Assembly: GCA_036172665.1 (NCBI GenBank) | Contig: JAYKNF010000053.1 | Location: 1-64,000, forward strand | DNA length: 64,000 bases | Direction: 5' to 3' | DNA from: Prosopocoilus inquinatus | Taxonomy: Eukaryota > Arthropoda > Insecta > Coleoptera > Lucanidae | In this document: positions 1 through 12,214 of the stretch, in pieces | Numbering within the stretch: the first letter of the stretch is position 1 | Layout: the number at the start of each line of letters is the position of its first letter | Notes under the pieces: model-generated | Told to the model about the DNA's origin: nothing | Databases searched by the model: none | Seen by the model: only the letters and a program-made list of their open reading frames with translations | Made by a program: the position numbers and the translations under genes

Positions 1-149
1 AAATAGTTTTAAACGAAACAACACGCATTAGCGTTGTTCCTGTGATGTATCTAATCGATCCTTACTCATCTATCATGTTATTTGACGTTTGGATGGACTC
101 CAGTAAGTCTGATGTGAGATACAAAGTTTTTGGACGCAGCAGGAGCTAG
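1..149 (+). repeat. Reference monomer (variant t1)
   Basis: First complete unit, used here as phase reference, starting at aaatagtttt and ending at gagctag. Recurrent landmarks in order: the box tttaaacg, a hairpin-forming dyad (17-38), the box atcgat (a ClaI site), the stretch tatcatgttattt, the stretch gactccagta, then ggacgcagc and a second weak dyad cagc-agaa-gctg seen in most variants. Positions that distinguish variants are scattered between these boxes. The choice of start is arbitrary, since a tandem array has no natural monomer boundary. Confidence 0.95.
17..38 (+). repeat. Dyad symmetry in the monomer (example copy)
   Basis: The arms aacaac and gttgtt are exact reverse complements separated by 10 bases. 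Alternatively, aacaa plus cgc pair with gcg plus ttgtt around an atta loop with a two-base bulge. The outer arms are kept in nearly every monomer; t15 carries gttgtg instead of gttgtt. The inner cgc alternates with cgt (t2, t4, t5, t9) or cat (t8, t18), which weakens the inner stem. Short dyads are common in centromeric satellites and may form cruciforms or bind a protein; no function can be shown here. Confidence 0.6.
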
Positions 150-1937
150 AAATAGTTTTAAACGAAACAACACGTATTAGCGTTGTTCCTGTGCTGTATC
201 TAATCGATCCTTACTCATCTATCATCTTATTTGGCGTTTCGATGGACTCCAGTAGCTCTGATGTGAGATACGACGTTTTCGGACGCAGCAGAAGCTGGAA
301 ATAGTTTTAAACGAAACAACACGCATTAGCGTTGTTCCTGTGATGTATCTAATCGATACTTACTCATCTATCATGTTATTTGACGTTTCGATGGACTCCA
401 GTAACTCTAATGTGAGAAACGAAATTTTCGGACGCAGCAGAAGCTGGAAATAGTTTTAAACGAAACAACACGTATTAGCGTTGTTCCTGGGATGTATCTA
501 ATCGATCCTTACTCATCTATCATGTTATTTGACGTTTGGATGGACTCCAGTAACTCTGATGTGAGATACAAAGTTTTTGGACGCAGCAGGAGCTGGAAAT
601 AGTTTTAAACGAAACAACACGTATTAGCGTTGTTCCTGTGCTGTATCTAATCGATCCTTACTTATCTATCATGTTATTTGACGTTTCGATGCACTCCAGT
701 AACTCTGATGTGAGATACGAAATTATCGGACGCAGCAGAAGCTGGAAATAGTTTTAAATGAAACAACACGCATTAGCGTTGTTCCTGTGATGTATCTAAT
801 CGATACTTACTCATCTATCATGTTATTTGGCGTTTCGATGGACTCCAGTAGCTCTGATGTGAGATACGACGTTTTCGGACGCAGCAGAAGCTGGAAATAG
901 TTTTAAACGAAACAACACGTATTAGCGTTGTTCCTGGGATGTATCTAATCGATCCTTACTCATCTATCATGTTATTTGACGTTTGGATGGACTCCAGTAA
1001 CTCTGATGTGAGATACAAAGTTTTTGGACGCAGCAGTAGCTGGAAATAGTTTAGAACGAAAAAACACGTATTAGCGTTGTTCCTGTGATGTATCTAATCG
1101 ATCCTTACTTAGCTACTATGTTATTTGACGTTTCGATGGACTCCAGTAACTCTAATGTGAGATACGAAATTTTCGGACGCAGCAGCAGCTGGAAATAGTT
1201 TTAAACGAAACAACACATATTAGCGTTGTTCCTGTGATGTAACTAATCGATCCTTACTCATCTATCATGTTATTTGACGTTTGGACGGACTCCAGTAACT
1301 CTGATGAGAGATACGACGTTTTTGGACGCAGCAGGAGCTGGAAATAGTTTTAAACGAAACAACACGTATTAGCGTTGTTCCTGTGCTGTATCTAATCAAT
1401 CCTTACTCATCTATCATGTTATTTGTCGTTTCGATGGACTCCAGTAGCTCTGATGTGAGATACGACGTTTTCGGACGCAGCAGAAGCTGGAAATAGTTTT
1501 AAACGAAACAACACGCATTAGCGTTGTTCCTGTGATGTATCTAATCGATCCTTACTCATCTAACATGTTATTTGGCGTTTCGATGGACTCCAGTAACTTT
1601 GATGTGAGATACGAAGTTCTCGGACGCAGCTGAAGCTGGAAATAGTTTTAAACGAAACAACACGTACTAGCGTTGTTCCTGTGATGTATCTAATCGATCC
1701 TTACTCATCTATCATGTTATTTGACGTTTGGATGGGCTCCAGTAACTCTGAAGTGAGATACGAAGTTCTCGGACGCAGCTGAAGCTGGAAATAGTTTTAA
1801 ACGAAACAACACGCATTAGCGTTGTTCCTGTGATGTATCTAATGGATCCTTACTCATCTATCATGTTATTTGACGTTTGGATGGACTCCAGTAACTCTGA
1901 TGTGAGATACGAAATTATCGGACGCAGCAGAAGCTGG

Positions 1938-4321
1938 AAATAGTTTTAAATGAAACAACACGCATTAGCGTTGTTCCTGTGATGTATCTAATCGATACTT
2001 ACTCATCTATCATGTTATTTGACGTTTCGATGGACTCCAGTAACTCTAATGTGAGAAACGAAATTTTCGGACGCAGCAGAAGCTGGAAATAGTTTTAAAC
2101 GAAACAACACGCATTAGCGTTGTTCCTGTGATGTATCTAATCGATCCTTACTCATCTATCATGTTATTTGACGTTTGGATGGACTCCAGTAAGTCTGATG
2201 TGAGATACAAAGTTTTTGGACGCAGCAGGAGCTGGAAATAGTTTTAAACGAAACAACACGCATTAGCGTTGTTCCTGTGATGTATCTAATCGATACTTAC
2301 TCATCTATCATGTTATTTGACGTTTCGATGGACTCCAGTAACTCTAATGTGAGAAACGAAATTTTCGGACGCAGCAGAAGCTGGAAATAGTTTTAAACGA
2401 AACAACACGCATTAGCGTTGTTCCTGTGATGTATCTAATCGATCCTTACTCATCTATCATGTTATTTGACGTTTGGATGGACTCCAGTAAGTCTGATGTG
2501 AGATACAAAGTTTTTGGACGCAGCAGGAGCTGGAAATAGTTTTAAACGAAACAACACGTATTAGCGTTGTTCCTGTGCTGTATCTAATCGATCCTTACTT
2601 ATCTATCATGTTATTTGACGTTTGGATGGACTCCAGTAAGTCTGATGTGAGATACAAAGTTTTTGGACGCAGCAGGAGCTGGAAATAGTTTTAAACGAAA
2701 CAACACGTATTAGCGTTGTTCCTGTGCTGTATCTAATCGATCCTTACTTATCTATCATGTTATTTGACGTTTCGATGCACTCCAGTAACTCTGATGTGAG
2801 ATACGAAGTTTTCGGACGCAGCAGAAGCTGGAAATAGTTTTAAACGAAACAACACGTATTAGCGTTGTTCCTGGGATGTATCTAATCGATCCTTACTCAT
2901 CTATCATGTTATTTGACGTTTGGATGGACTCCAGTAACTCTGATGTGAGATACAAAGTTTTTGGACGCAGCAGTAGCTGGAAATAGTTTAGAACGAAAAA
3001 ACACGTATTAGCGTTGTTCCTGTGATGTATCTAATCGATCCTTACTTAGCTACTATGTTATTTGACGTTTCGATGGACTCCAGTAACTCTAATGTGAGAT
3101 ACGAAATTTTCGGACGCAGCAGCAGCTGGAAATAGTTTTAAATGAAACAACACGCATTAGCGTTGTTCCTGTGATGTATCTAATCGATACTTACTCATCT
3201 ATCATGTTATTTGACGTTTCGATGGACTCCAGTAACTCTAATGTGAGAAACGAAATTTTCGGACGCAGCAGAAGCTGGAAATAGTTTTAAACGAAACAAC
3301 ACGCATTAGCGTTGTTCCTGTGATGTATCTAATCGATCCTTACTCATCTATCATGTTATTTGACGTTTGGATGGACTCCAGTAAGTCTGATGTGAGATAC
3401 AAAGTTTTTGGACGCAGCAGGAGCTGGAAATAGTTTTAAACGAAACAACACGCATTAGCGTTGTTCCTGTGATGTATCTAATCGATACTTACTCATCTAT
3501 CATGTTATTTGACGTTTCGATGGACTCCAGTAACTCTAATGTGAGAAACGAAATTTTCGGACGCAGCAGAAGCTGGAAATAGTTTTAAACGAAACAACAC
3601 GCATTAGCGTTGTTCCTGTGATGTATCTAATCGATCCTTACTCATCTATCATGTTATTTGACGTTTGGATGGACTCCAGTAAGTCTGATGTGAGATACAA
3701 AGTTTTTGGACGCAGCAGGAGCTGGAAATAGTTTTAAACGAAACAACACGTATTAGCGTTGTTCCTGTGCTGTATCTAATCGATCCTTACTTATCTATCA
3801 TGTTATTTGACGTTTGGATGGACTCCAGTAAGTCTGATGTGAGATACAAAGTTTTTGGACGCAGCAGGAGCTGGAAATAGTTTTAAACGAAACAACACGT
3901 ATTAGCGTTGTTCCTGTGCTGTATCTAATCGATCCTTACTTATCTATCATGTTATTTGACGTTTCGATGCACTCCAGTAACTCTGATGTGAGATACGAAG
4001 TTTTCGGACGCAGCAGAAGCTGGAAATAGTTTTAAACGAAACAACACGTATTAGCGTTGTTCCTGGGATGTATCTAATCGATCCTTACTCATCTATCATG
4101 TTATTTGACGTTTGGATGGACTCCAGTAACTCTGATGTGAGATACAAAGTTTTTGGACGCAGCAGTAGCTGGAAATAGTTTAGAACGAAAAAACACGTAT
4201 TAGCGTTGTTCCTGTGATGTATCTAATCGATCCTTACTTAGCTACTATGTTATTTGACGTTTCGATGGACTCCAGTAACTCTAATGTGAGATACGAAATT
4301 TTCGGACGCAGCAGCAGCTGG
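1938..4321 (+). repeat. Tandem duplication of an 8-monomer block (2 x 1192 bp)
   Basis: Block 1938-3129 reads t3 t1b t3 t1b t5/t1 t5 t6 t7 and is followed by the same eight variants in 3130-4321. The second block starts with the taaatgaaac form that normally follows t12, although here it follows t7. That marks the crossover point. Each block also contains an internal t3 t1b dimer repeated twice (298-bp steps). The single-copy version of this eight-unit stretch is at 27860-29051. Confidence 0.88.
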
Positions 4322-6407
4322 AAATAGTTTTAAACGAAACAACACATATTAGCGTTGTTCCTGTGATGTAACTAATCGATCCTTACTCATCTATCATGTT
4401 ATTTGACGTTTGGACGGACTCCAGTAACTCTGATGAGAGATACGACGTTTTTGGACGCAGCAGGAGCTGGAAATAGTTTTAAACGAAACAACACGTATTA
4501 GCGTTGTTCCTGTGCTGTATCTAATCAATCCTTACTCATCTATCATGTTATTTGTCGTTTCGATGGACTCCAGTAGCTCTGATGTGAGATACGACGTTTT
4601 CGGACGCAGCAGAAGCTGGAAATAGTTTTAAACGAAACAACACGCATTAGCGTTGTTCCTGTGATGTATCTAATCGATCCTTACTCATCTAACATGTTAT
4701 TTGGCGTTTCGATGGACTCCAGTAACTTTGATGTGAGATACGAAGTTCTCGGACGCAGCTGAAGCTGGAAATTGTTTTAAACGAAACAACACGTATTAGC
4801 GTTGTTCCTGTGATGTATCTAATCGATCCTTACTCATCTATCATGTTATTTGACGTTTGGATGGACTCCAGTAACTCTGATGTGAGATACGAAATTATCG
4901 GACGCAGCAGAAGCTGGAAATAGTTTTAAATGAAACAACACGCATTAGCGTTGTTCCTGTGATGTATCTAATCGATCCTTACTCACCTATCATGTTATTT
5001 GACGTTTGGATGGGCTCCAGTAACTCTGAAGTGAGATACGAAGTTCTCGGACGCAGCTGAAGCTGGAAATAGTTTTAAACGAAACAACACGCATTAGCGT
5101 TGTTCCTGTGATGTATCTAATCGATACTTACTCATCTATCATGTTATTTGACGTTTCGATGGACTCCAGTAACTCTAATGTGAGAAACGAAATTTTCGGA
5201 CGCAGCAGAAGCTGGAAATAGTTTTAAACGAAACAACACGCATTAGCGTTGTTCCTGTGATGTATCTAATCGATCCTTACTCATCTATCATGTTATTTGA
5301 CGTTTGGATGGACTCCAGTAACTCTGATGTGAGATACGAAATTATCGGACGCAGCAGAAGCTGGAAATAGTTTTAAATGAAACAACACGCATTAGCGTTG
5401 TTCCTGTGATGTATCTAATCGATACTTACTCATCTATCATGTTATTTGGCGTTTCGATGGACTCCAGTAGCTCTGATGTGAGATACGACGTTTTCGGACG
5501 CAGCAGAAGCTGGAAATAGTTTTAAACGAAACAACACGCATTAGCGTTGTTCCTGTGATGTATCTAATCGATCCTTACTCATCTATCATGTTATTTGACG
5601 TTTGGATGGACTCCAGTAACTCTGATGTGAGATACGAAATTATCGGACGCAGCAGAAGCTGGAAATAGTTTTAAATGAAACAACACGCATTAGCGTTGTG
5701 CCTGTGATGTATCTAATCGATCCTTACTCATCTATCATGTTATTTGACGTTTCGATGGACTCTAGTAACTCTGATGTGATATACGAAGTTTTTGGACGCA
5801 GCAGGAGCTAGAAATAGTTTTAAACGAAACAACACGTATTAGCGTTGTTCCTGTGATGTATCTAATCGATCCTTACTCATCTATCATGTTATTTGACGTT
5901 TGGATGGACTCCAGTATCTCTGATGTGAGATACGAAATTTTCGGACGCAGCAGAAGCTGGTAATAGTTTTAAACGAAACAACACGCATTAGCGTTGTTCC
6001 TGTGATGTATCTAACCAATCCTTACTTATCTAACATGTTATTTGACGTTTGGATGGACTCCAGTAAGTCTGATGTGAGATACAAAGTTTTTGGACGCAGC
6101 AGTAGCTGGAAATAGTTTAGAACGAAAAAGCACGTATTAGCGTTGTTCCTGTGATGTATCTAATCGATCCTTACTTAGCTACTATGTTATTTGACGTTTC
6201 GATGGACTCCAGTAACTCTAATGTGAGATACGAAATTTTCGGACGCAGCAGCAGCTGGAAATAGTTTTAAACGAAACAACACATATTAGCGTTGTTCCTG
6301 TGATGTAACTAATCGATCCTTACTCACCTATCATGTTATTTGACGTTTGGATGGGCTCCAGTAACTCTGAAGTGAGATACGAAGTTCTCGGACGCAGCTG
6401 AAGCTGG
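4322..6407 (+). repeat. HOR row end, 14 monomers
   Basis: Order: t8 t9 t10 t11/t12 hybrid t13 t3 t12 t14 t12 t15 t16 t17 t7 t18, matching the second half of the 22-unit consensus except that t11 and t12 are fused into one unit at 4769-4917 (begins with the cgtatt form of t11, ends gaaattatcgg). The t17 copy at 5961 reads taaccaatcc rather than taaacaatcc. Confidence 0.85.
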
Positions 6408-9400
6408 AAATAGTTTTAAACGAAACAACACGCATTAGCGTTGTTCCTGTGATGTATCTAATCGATCCTTACTCATCTATCATGTTATTTGACGTTTGGA
6501 TGGACTCCAGTAAGTCTGATGTGAGATACAAAGTTTTTGGACGCAGCAGGAGCTAGAAATAGTTTTAAACGAAACAACACGTATTAGCGTTGTTCCTGTG
6601 CTGTATCTAATCGATCCTTACTCATCTATCATCTTATTTGGCGTTTCGATGGACTCCAGTAGCTCTGATGTGAGATACGACGTTTTCGGACGCAGCAGAA
6701 GCTGGAAATAGTTTTAAACGAAACAACACGCATTAGCGTTGTTCCTGTGATGTATCTAATCGATCCTTACTCATCTATCATGTTATTTGACGTTTCGATG
6801 GACTCCAGTAACTCTAATGTGAGAAACGAAATTTTCGGACGCAGCAGAAGCTGGAAATAGTTTTAAACGAAACAACACGCATTAGCGTTGTTCCTGTGAT
6901 GTATCTAATCGATCCTTACTCATCTATCATGTTATTTGACGTTTGGATGGACTCCAGTAAGTCTGATGTGAGATACAAAGTTTTTGGACGCAGCAGGAGC
7001 TGGAAATAGTTTTAAACGAAACAACACGTATTAGCGTTGTTCCTGTGCTGTATCTAATCGATCCTCATCTATCATGTTATTTGACGTTTCGATGGACTCC
7101 AGTAACTCTAATGTGAGAAACGAAATTTTCGGACGCAGCAGAAGCTGGAAATAGTTTTAAACGAAACAACACGCATTAGCGTTGTTCCTGTGATGTATCT
7201 AATCGATCCTTACTCATCTATCATGTTATTTGACGTTTGGATGGACTCCAGTAAGTCTGATGTGAGATACAAAGTTTTTGGACGCAGCAGGAGCTGGAAA
7301 TAGTTTTAAACGAAACAACACGTATTAGCGTTGTTCCTGTGCTGTATCTAATCGATCCTTACTTATCTATCATGTTATTTGACGTTTGGATGGACTCCAG
7401 TAAGTCTGATATGAGATACAAAGTTTTTGGACGCAGCAGGAGCTGGAAATAGTTTTAAACGAAACAACACGTATTAGCGTTGTTCCTGTGCTGTATCTAA
7501 TCGATCCTTACTTATCTATCATGTTATTTGACGTTTCGATGCACTCCAGTAACTCTGATGTGAGATACGAAGTTTTCGGACGCAGCAGAAGCTGGAAATA
7601 GTTTTAAACGAAACAACACGTATTAGCGTTGTTCCTGGGATGTATCTAATCGATCCTTACTCATCTATCATGTTATTTGACGTTTGGATGGACTCCAGTA
7701 ACTCTGATGTGAGATACAAAGTTTTTGGACGCAGCAGTAGCTGGAAATAGTTTAGAACGAAAAAACACGTATTAGCGTTGTTCCTGTGATGTATCTAATC
7801 GATCCTTACTTAGATACTATGTTATTTGACGTTTCGATGGACTCCAGTAACTCTAATGTGAGATACGAAATTTTCGGACGCAGCAGCAGCTGGAAATAGT
7901 TTTAAACGAAACAACACATATTAGCGTTGTTCCTGTGATGTAACTAATCGATCCTTACTCATCTATCATGTTATTTGACGTTTGGACGGACTCCAGTAAC
8001 TCTGATGAGAGATACGACGTTTTTGGACGCAGCAGGAACTGGAAATAGTTTTAAACGAAACAACACGTATTAGCGTTGTTCCTGTGCTGTATCTAATCAA
8101 TCCTTACTCATCTATCATGTTATTTGTCGTTTCGATGGACTCCAGTACCTCTGATGTGAGATACGACGTTTTCGGACGCAGCAGAAGCTGGAAATAGTTT
8201 TAAACGAAACAACACGCATTAGCGTTGTTCCTGTGATGTATCTAATCGATCCTTACTCATCTAACATGTTATTTGGCGTTTCGATGGACTCCAGTAACTT
8301 TGATGTGAGATACGAAGTTCTCGGACGCAGCTGAAGCTGGAAATTGTTTTAAACGAAACAACACGTATTAGCGTTGTTCCTGTGATGTATCTAATCGATC
8401 CTTACTCATCTATCATGTTATTTGACGTTTGGATGGGCTCCAGTAACTCTGAAGTGAGATACGAAGTTCTCGGACGCAGCTGAAGCTGGAAATAGTTTTA
8501 AACGAAACAACACGCATTAGCGTTGTTCCTGTGATGTATCTAATCGATCCTTACTCATCTATCATGTTATTTGACGTTTGGATGGACTCCAGTAACTCTG
8601 ATGTGAGATACGAAATTATCGGACGCAGCAGAAGCTGGAAATAGTTTTAAATGAAACAACACGCATTAGCGTTGTTCCTGTGATGTATCTAATCGATCCT
8701 TACTCACCTATCATGTTATTTGACGTTTGGATGGGCTCCAGTAACTCTGAAGTGAGATACGAAGTTCTCGGACGCAGCTGAAGCTGGAAATAGTTTTAAA
8801 CGAAACAACACGCATTAGCGTTGTTCCTGTGATGTATCTAATCGATACTTACTCATCTATCATGTTATTTGACGTTTCGATGGACTCCAGTAACTCTAAT
8901 GTGAGAAACGAAATTTTCGGACGCAGCAGAAGCTGGAAATAGTTTTAAACGAAACAACACGCATTAGCGTTGTTCCTGTGATGTATCTAATCGATCCTTA
9001 CTCATCTATCATGTTATTTGACGTTTGGATGGACTCCAGTAACTCTGATGTGAGATACGAAATTATCGGACGCAGCAGAAGCTGGAAATAGTTTTAAATG
9101 AAACAACACGCATTAGCGTTGTTCCTGTGATGTATCTAATCGATACTTACTCATCTATCATGTTATTTGGCGTTTCGATGGACTCCAGTAGCTCTGATGT
9201 GAGATACGACGTTTTCGGACGCAGCAGAAGCTGGAAATAGTTTTAAACGAAACAACACGCATTAGCGTTGTTCCTGTGATGTATCTAATCGATCCTTACT
9301 CATCTATTATGTTATTTGACGTTTGGATGGACTCCAGTAACTCTGATGTGAGATACGAAATTATCGGACGCAGCAGAAGCTGGAAATAGTTTTAAATGAA

Positions 9401-10426
9401 ACAACACGCATTAGCGTTGTGCCTGTGATGTATCTAATCGATCCTTACTCATCTATCATGTTATTTGACGTTTCGATGGACTCTAGTAACTCTGATGTGA
9501 TATACGAAGTTTTTGGACGCAGCAGGAGCTAGAAATAGTTTTAAACGAAACAACACGTATTAGCGTTGTTCCTGTGATGTATCTAATCGATCCTTACTCA
9601 TCTATCATGTTATTTGACGTTTGGATGGACTCCAGTAACTCTGATGTGAGATACGAAATTATCGGACGCAGCAGAAGCTGGAAATAGTTTTAAATGAAAC
9701 AACACGCATTAGCGTTGTGCCTGTGATGTATCTAATCGATCCTTACTCATCTATCATGTTATTTGACGTTTCGATGGACTCTAGTAACTCTGATGTGATA
9801 TACGAAGTTTTTGGACGCAGCAGGAGCTAGAAATAGTTTTAAACGAAACAACACGTATTAGCGTTGTTCCTGTGATGTATCTAATCGATCCTTACTCATC
9901 TATCATGTTATTTGACGTTTGGATGGACTCCAGTATCTCTGATGTGAGATACGAAATTTTCGGACGCAGCAGAAGCTGGTAATAGTTTTAAACGAAACAA
10001 CACGCATTAGCGTTGTTCCTCTGATGTATCTAAACAATCCTTACTTATCTAACATGTTATTTGACGTTTGGATGGACTCCAGTAAGTCTGATGTGAGATA
10101 CAAAGTTTTTGGACGCAGCAGTAGCTGGAAATAGTTTAGAACGAAAAAGCACGTATTAGCGTTGTTCCTGTGATGTATCTAATCGATCCTTACTTAGCTA
10201 CTATGTTATTTGACGTTTCGATGGACTCCAGTAACTCTAATGTGAGATACGAAATTTTCGGACGCAGCAGCAGCTGGAAATAGTTTTAAACGAAACAACA
10301 CATATTAGCGTTGTTCCTGTGATGTAACTAATCGATCCTTACTCACCTATCATGTTATTTGACGTTTGGATGGGCTCCAGTAACTCTGAAGTGAGATACG
10401 AAGTTCTCGGACGCAGCTGAAGCTGG
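6408..10426 (+). repeat. HOR row, 27 monomers, with one 145-bp unit
   Basis: Order: t1 t2 t3 t1b, a 145-bp t5/t3 fusion, t1b t5/t1 t5 t6 t7 t8 t9 t10 t11 t12 t13 t3 t12 t14 t12 t15 t12 t15 t16 t17 t7 t18. The doubled t12 t15 pair at 9235-9830 is a 298-bp step duplication. Private changes include cttagatactatg in the t7 at 7745 and gatatgag at 7408; the latter is shared with 28566, exactly 142 monomers away. Confidence 0.83.
7004..7148 (+). repeat. Monomer with a 4-bp deletion (145 bp)
   Basis: This unit starts like t5 (cgtatt, gctgtatc) and ends like t3 (gtgagaaacg). At the switch the usual cgatccttactcatc is shortened to cgatcctcatc, removing 4 bases. It is the only unit in block 1 that changes the 149-bp phase. 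It looks like a slightly misaligned crossover between a t5 and a t3 unit. Confidence 0.9.
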
Positions 10427-11320
10427 AAATAGTTTTAAACGAAACAACACGCATTAGCGTTGTTCCTGTGATGTATCTAATCGATCCTTACTCATCTATC
10501 ATGTTATTTGACGTTTGGATGGACTCCAGTAAGTCTGATGTGAGATACGACGTTTTCGGACGCAGCAGAAGCTGGAAATAGTTTTAAACGAAACAACACG
10601 CATTAGCGTTGTTCCTGTGATGTATCTAATCGATCCTTACTCATCTATCATGTTATTTGGCGTTTCGATGGACTCCAGTAGCTCTGATGTGAGATACGAC
10701 GTTTTCGGACGCAGCAGAAGCTGGAAATAGTTTTAAACGAAACAACACGCATTAGCGTTGTTCCTGTGATGTATCTAATCGATCCTTACTCATCTATCAT
10801 GTTATTTGACGTTTCGATGGACTCCAGTAACTCTAATGTGAGAAACGAAATTTTCGGACGCAGCAGAAGCTGGAAATAGTTTTAAACGAAACAACACGCA
10901 TTAGCGTTGTTCCTGTGATGTATCTAATCGATCCTTACTCATCTATCATGTTATTTGACGTTTGGATGGACTCCAGTAAGTCTGATGTGAGATACAAAGT
11001 TTTTGGACGCAGCAGGAGCTGGAAATAGTTTTAAACGAAACAACACGTATTAGCGTTGTTCCTGTGCTGTATCTAATCGATCCTTACTCACCTATCATGT
11101 TATTTGACGTTTGGATGGGCTCCAGTAACTCTGAAGTGAGATACGAAGTTCTCGGACGCAGCTGAAGCTGGAAATAGTTTTAAACGAAACAACACGCATT
11201 AGCGTTGTTCCTGTGATGTATCTAATCGATACTTACTCATCTATCATGTTATTTGGCGTTTCGATGGACTCCAGTAACTCTAATATGAGAAACGAAATTT
11301 TCGGACGCAGCAGAAGCTGG
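10427..11320 (+). repeat. Six-monomer hybrid segment ending in t3*
   Basis: Order: t1/t2 hybrid, t2/t14 hybrid, t3, t1b, t5/t13 hybrid, t3*. The t3* unit carries ttatttggcg and ctaatatgag. That marker appears on the + strand at 11281, 21413, 35270, 50391 and 62883 and once reverse-complemented at 39624-39633, always just before a t1 unit. The first three are spaced exactly 68 and 93 monomers apart. The segment is therefore a landmark for large-scale copies. Confidence 0.82.
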
Positions 11321-12214
11321 AAATAGTTTTAAACGAAACAACACGCATTAGCGTTGTTCCTGTGATGTATCTAATCGATCCTTACTCATCTATCATGTTA
11401 TTTGACGTTTGGATGGACTCCAGTAAGTCTGATGTGAGATACAAAGTTTTTGGACGCAGCAGGAGCTAGAAATAGTTTTAAACGAAACAACACGTATTAG
11501 CGTTGTTCCTGTGCTGTATCTAATCGATCCTTACTCATCTATCATCTTATTTGGCGTTTCGATGGACTCCAGTAGCTCTGATGTGAGATACGACGTTTTC
11601 GGACGCAGCAGAAGCTGGAAATAGTTTTAAACGAAACAACACGCATTAGCGTTGTTCCTGTGATGTATCTAATCGATACTTACTCATCTATCATGTTATT
11701 TGACGTTTCGATGGACTCCAGTAACTCTAATGTGAGAAACGAAATTTTCGGACGCAGCAGAAGCTGGAAATAGTTTTAAACGAAACAACACGTATTAGCG
11801 TTGTTCCTGGGATGTATCTAATCGATCCTTACTCATCTATCATGTTATTTGACGTTTGGATGGACTCCAGTAACTCTGATGTGAGATACAAAGTTTTTGG
11901 ACGCAGCAGGAGCTGGAAATAGTTTTAAACGAAACAACACGTATTAGCGTTGTTCCTGTGCTGTATCTAATCGATCCTTACTTATCTATCATGTTATTTG
12001 ACGTTTCGATGCACTCCAGTAACTCTGATGTGAGATACGAAGTTTTCGGACGCAGCAGAAGCTGGAAATAGTTTTAAACGAAACAACACGTATTAGCGTT
12101 GTTCCTGGGATGTATCTAATCGATCCTTACTCATCTATCATGTTATTTGACGTTCGGATGGACTCCAGTAACTCTGATGTGAGATACAAAGTTTTTGGAC
12201 GCAGCAGTAGCTGG
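11321..12214 (+). repeat. HOR row start t1 to t6, canonical
   Basis: Six units in consensus order: t1 t2 t3 t4 t5 t6. The t6 copy at 12066 has gttcggatgg in place of gtttggatgg, a change shared with the t6 copies at 22198, 26817 and 36055. These four copies therefore share a recent ancestor. Confidence 0.88.

Larger units (their letters stand above)
1..1937 (+). repeat. HOR row, 13 monomers, partly rearranged
   Basis: Order: t1 t2 t3 t4 t5/t12 hybrid t14 t6 t7 t8 t9 t10 t11 t12. The fifth unit (597-745) begins as t5 (gatgcactcc) and ends as t12 (gaaattatcgg). The sixth is t14 in place of nothing expected, so one exchange has inserted a unit here. The t11 copy at 1640 has the private change cgtactag and the t12 copy at 1789 has aatggatcc (a BamHI site). 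Both recur together at 27562-27859, 25922 bp downstream, linking the two segments by descent. Confidence 0.85.

Noticed and set aside
141..150. Trinucleotide-like cagcagcag runs as a microsatellite
   Set aside because: The longest run, in t7 units (gcagcagcagctgg), has only three cag copies and reflects one substitution in the normal gcagcagaagctgg.
1841..1850. BamHI-site units (aatggatcc) as a separate repeat family
   Set aside because: Only two copies (1841 and 27763) were seen; they differ from neighbouring t12 by one base and share descent through a long-range copy.
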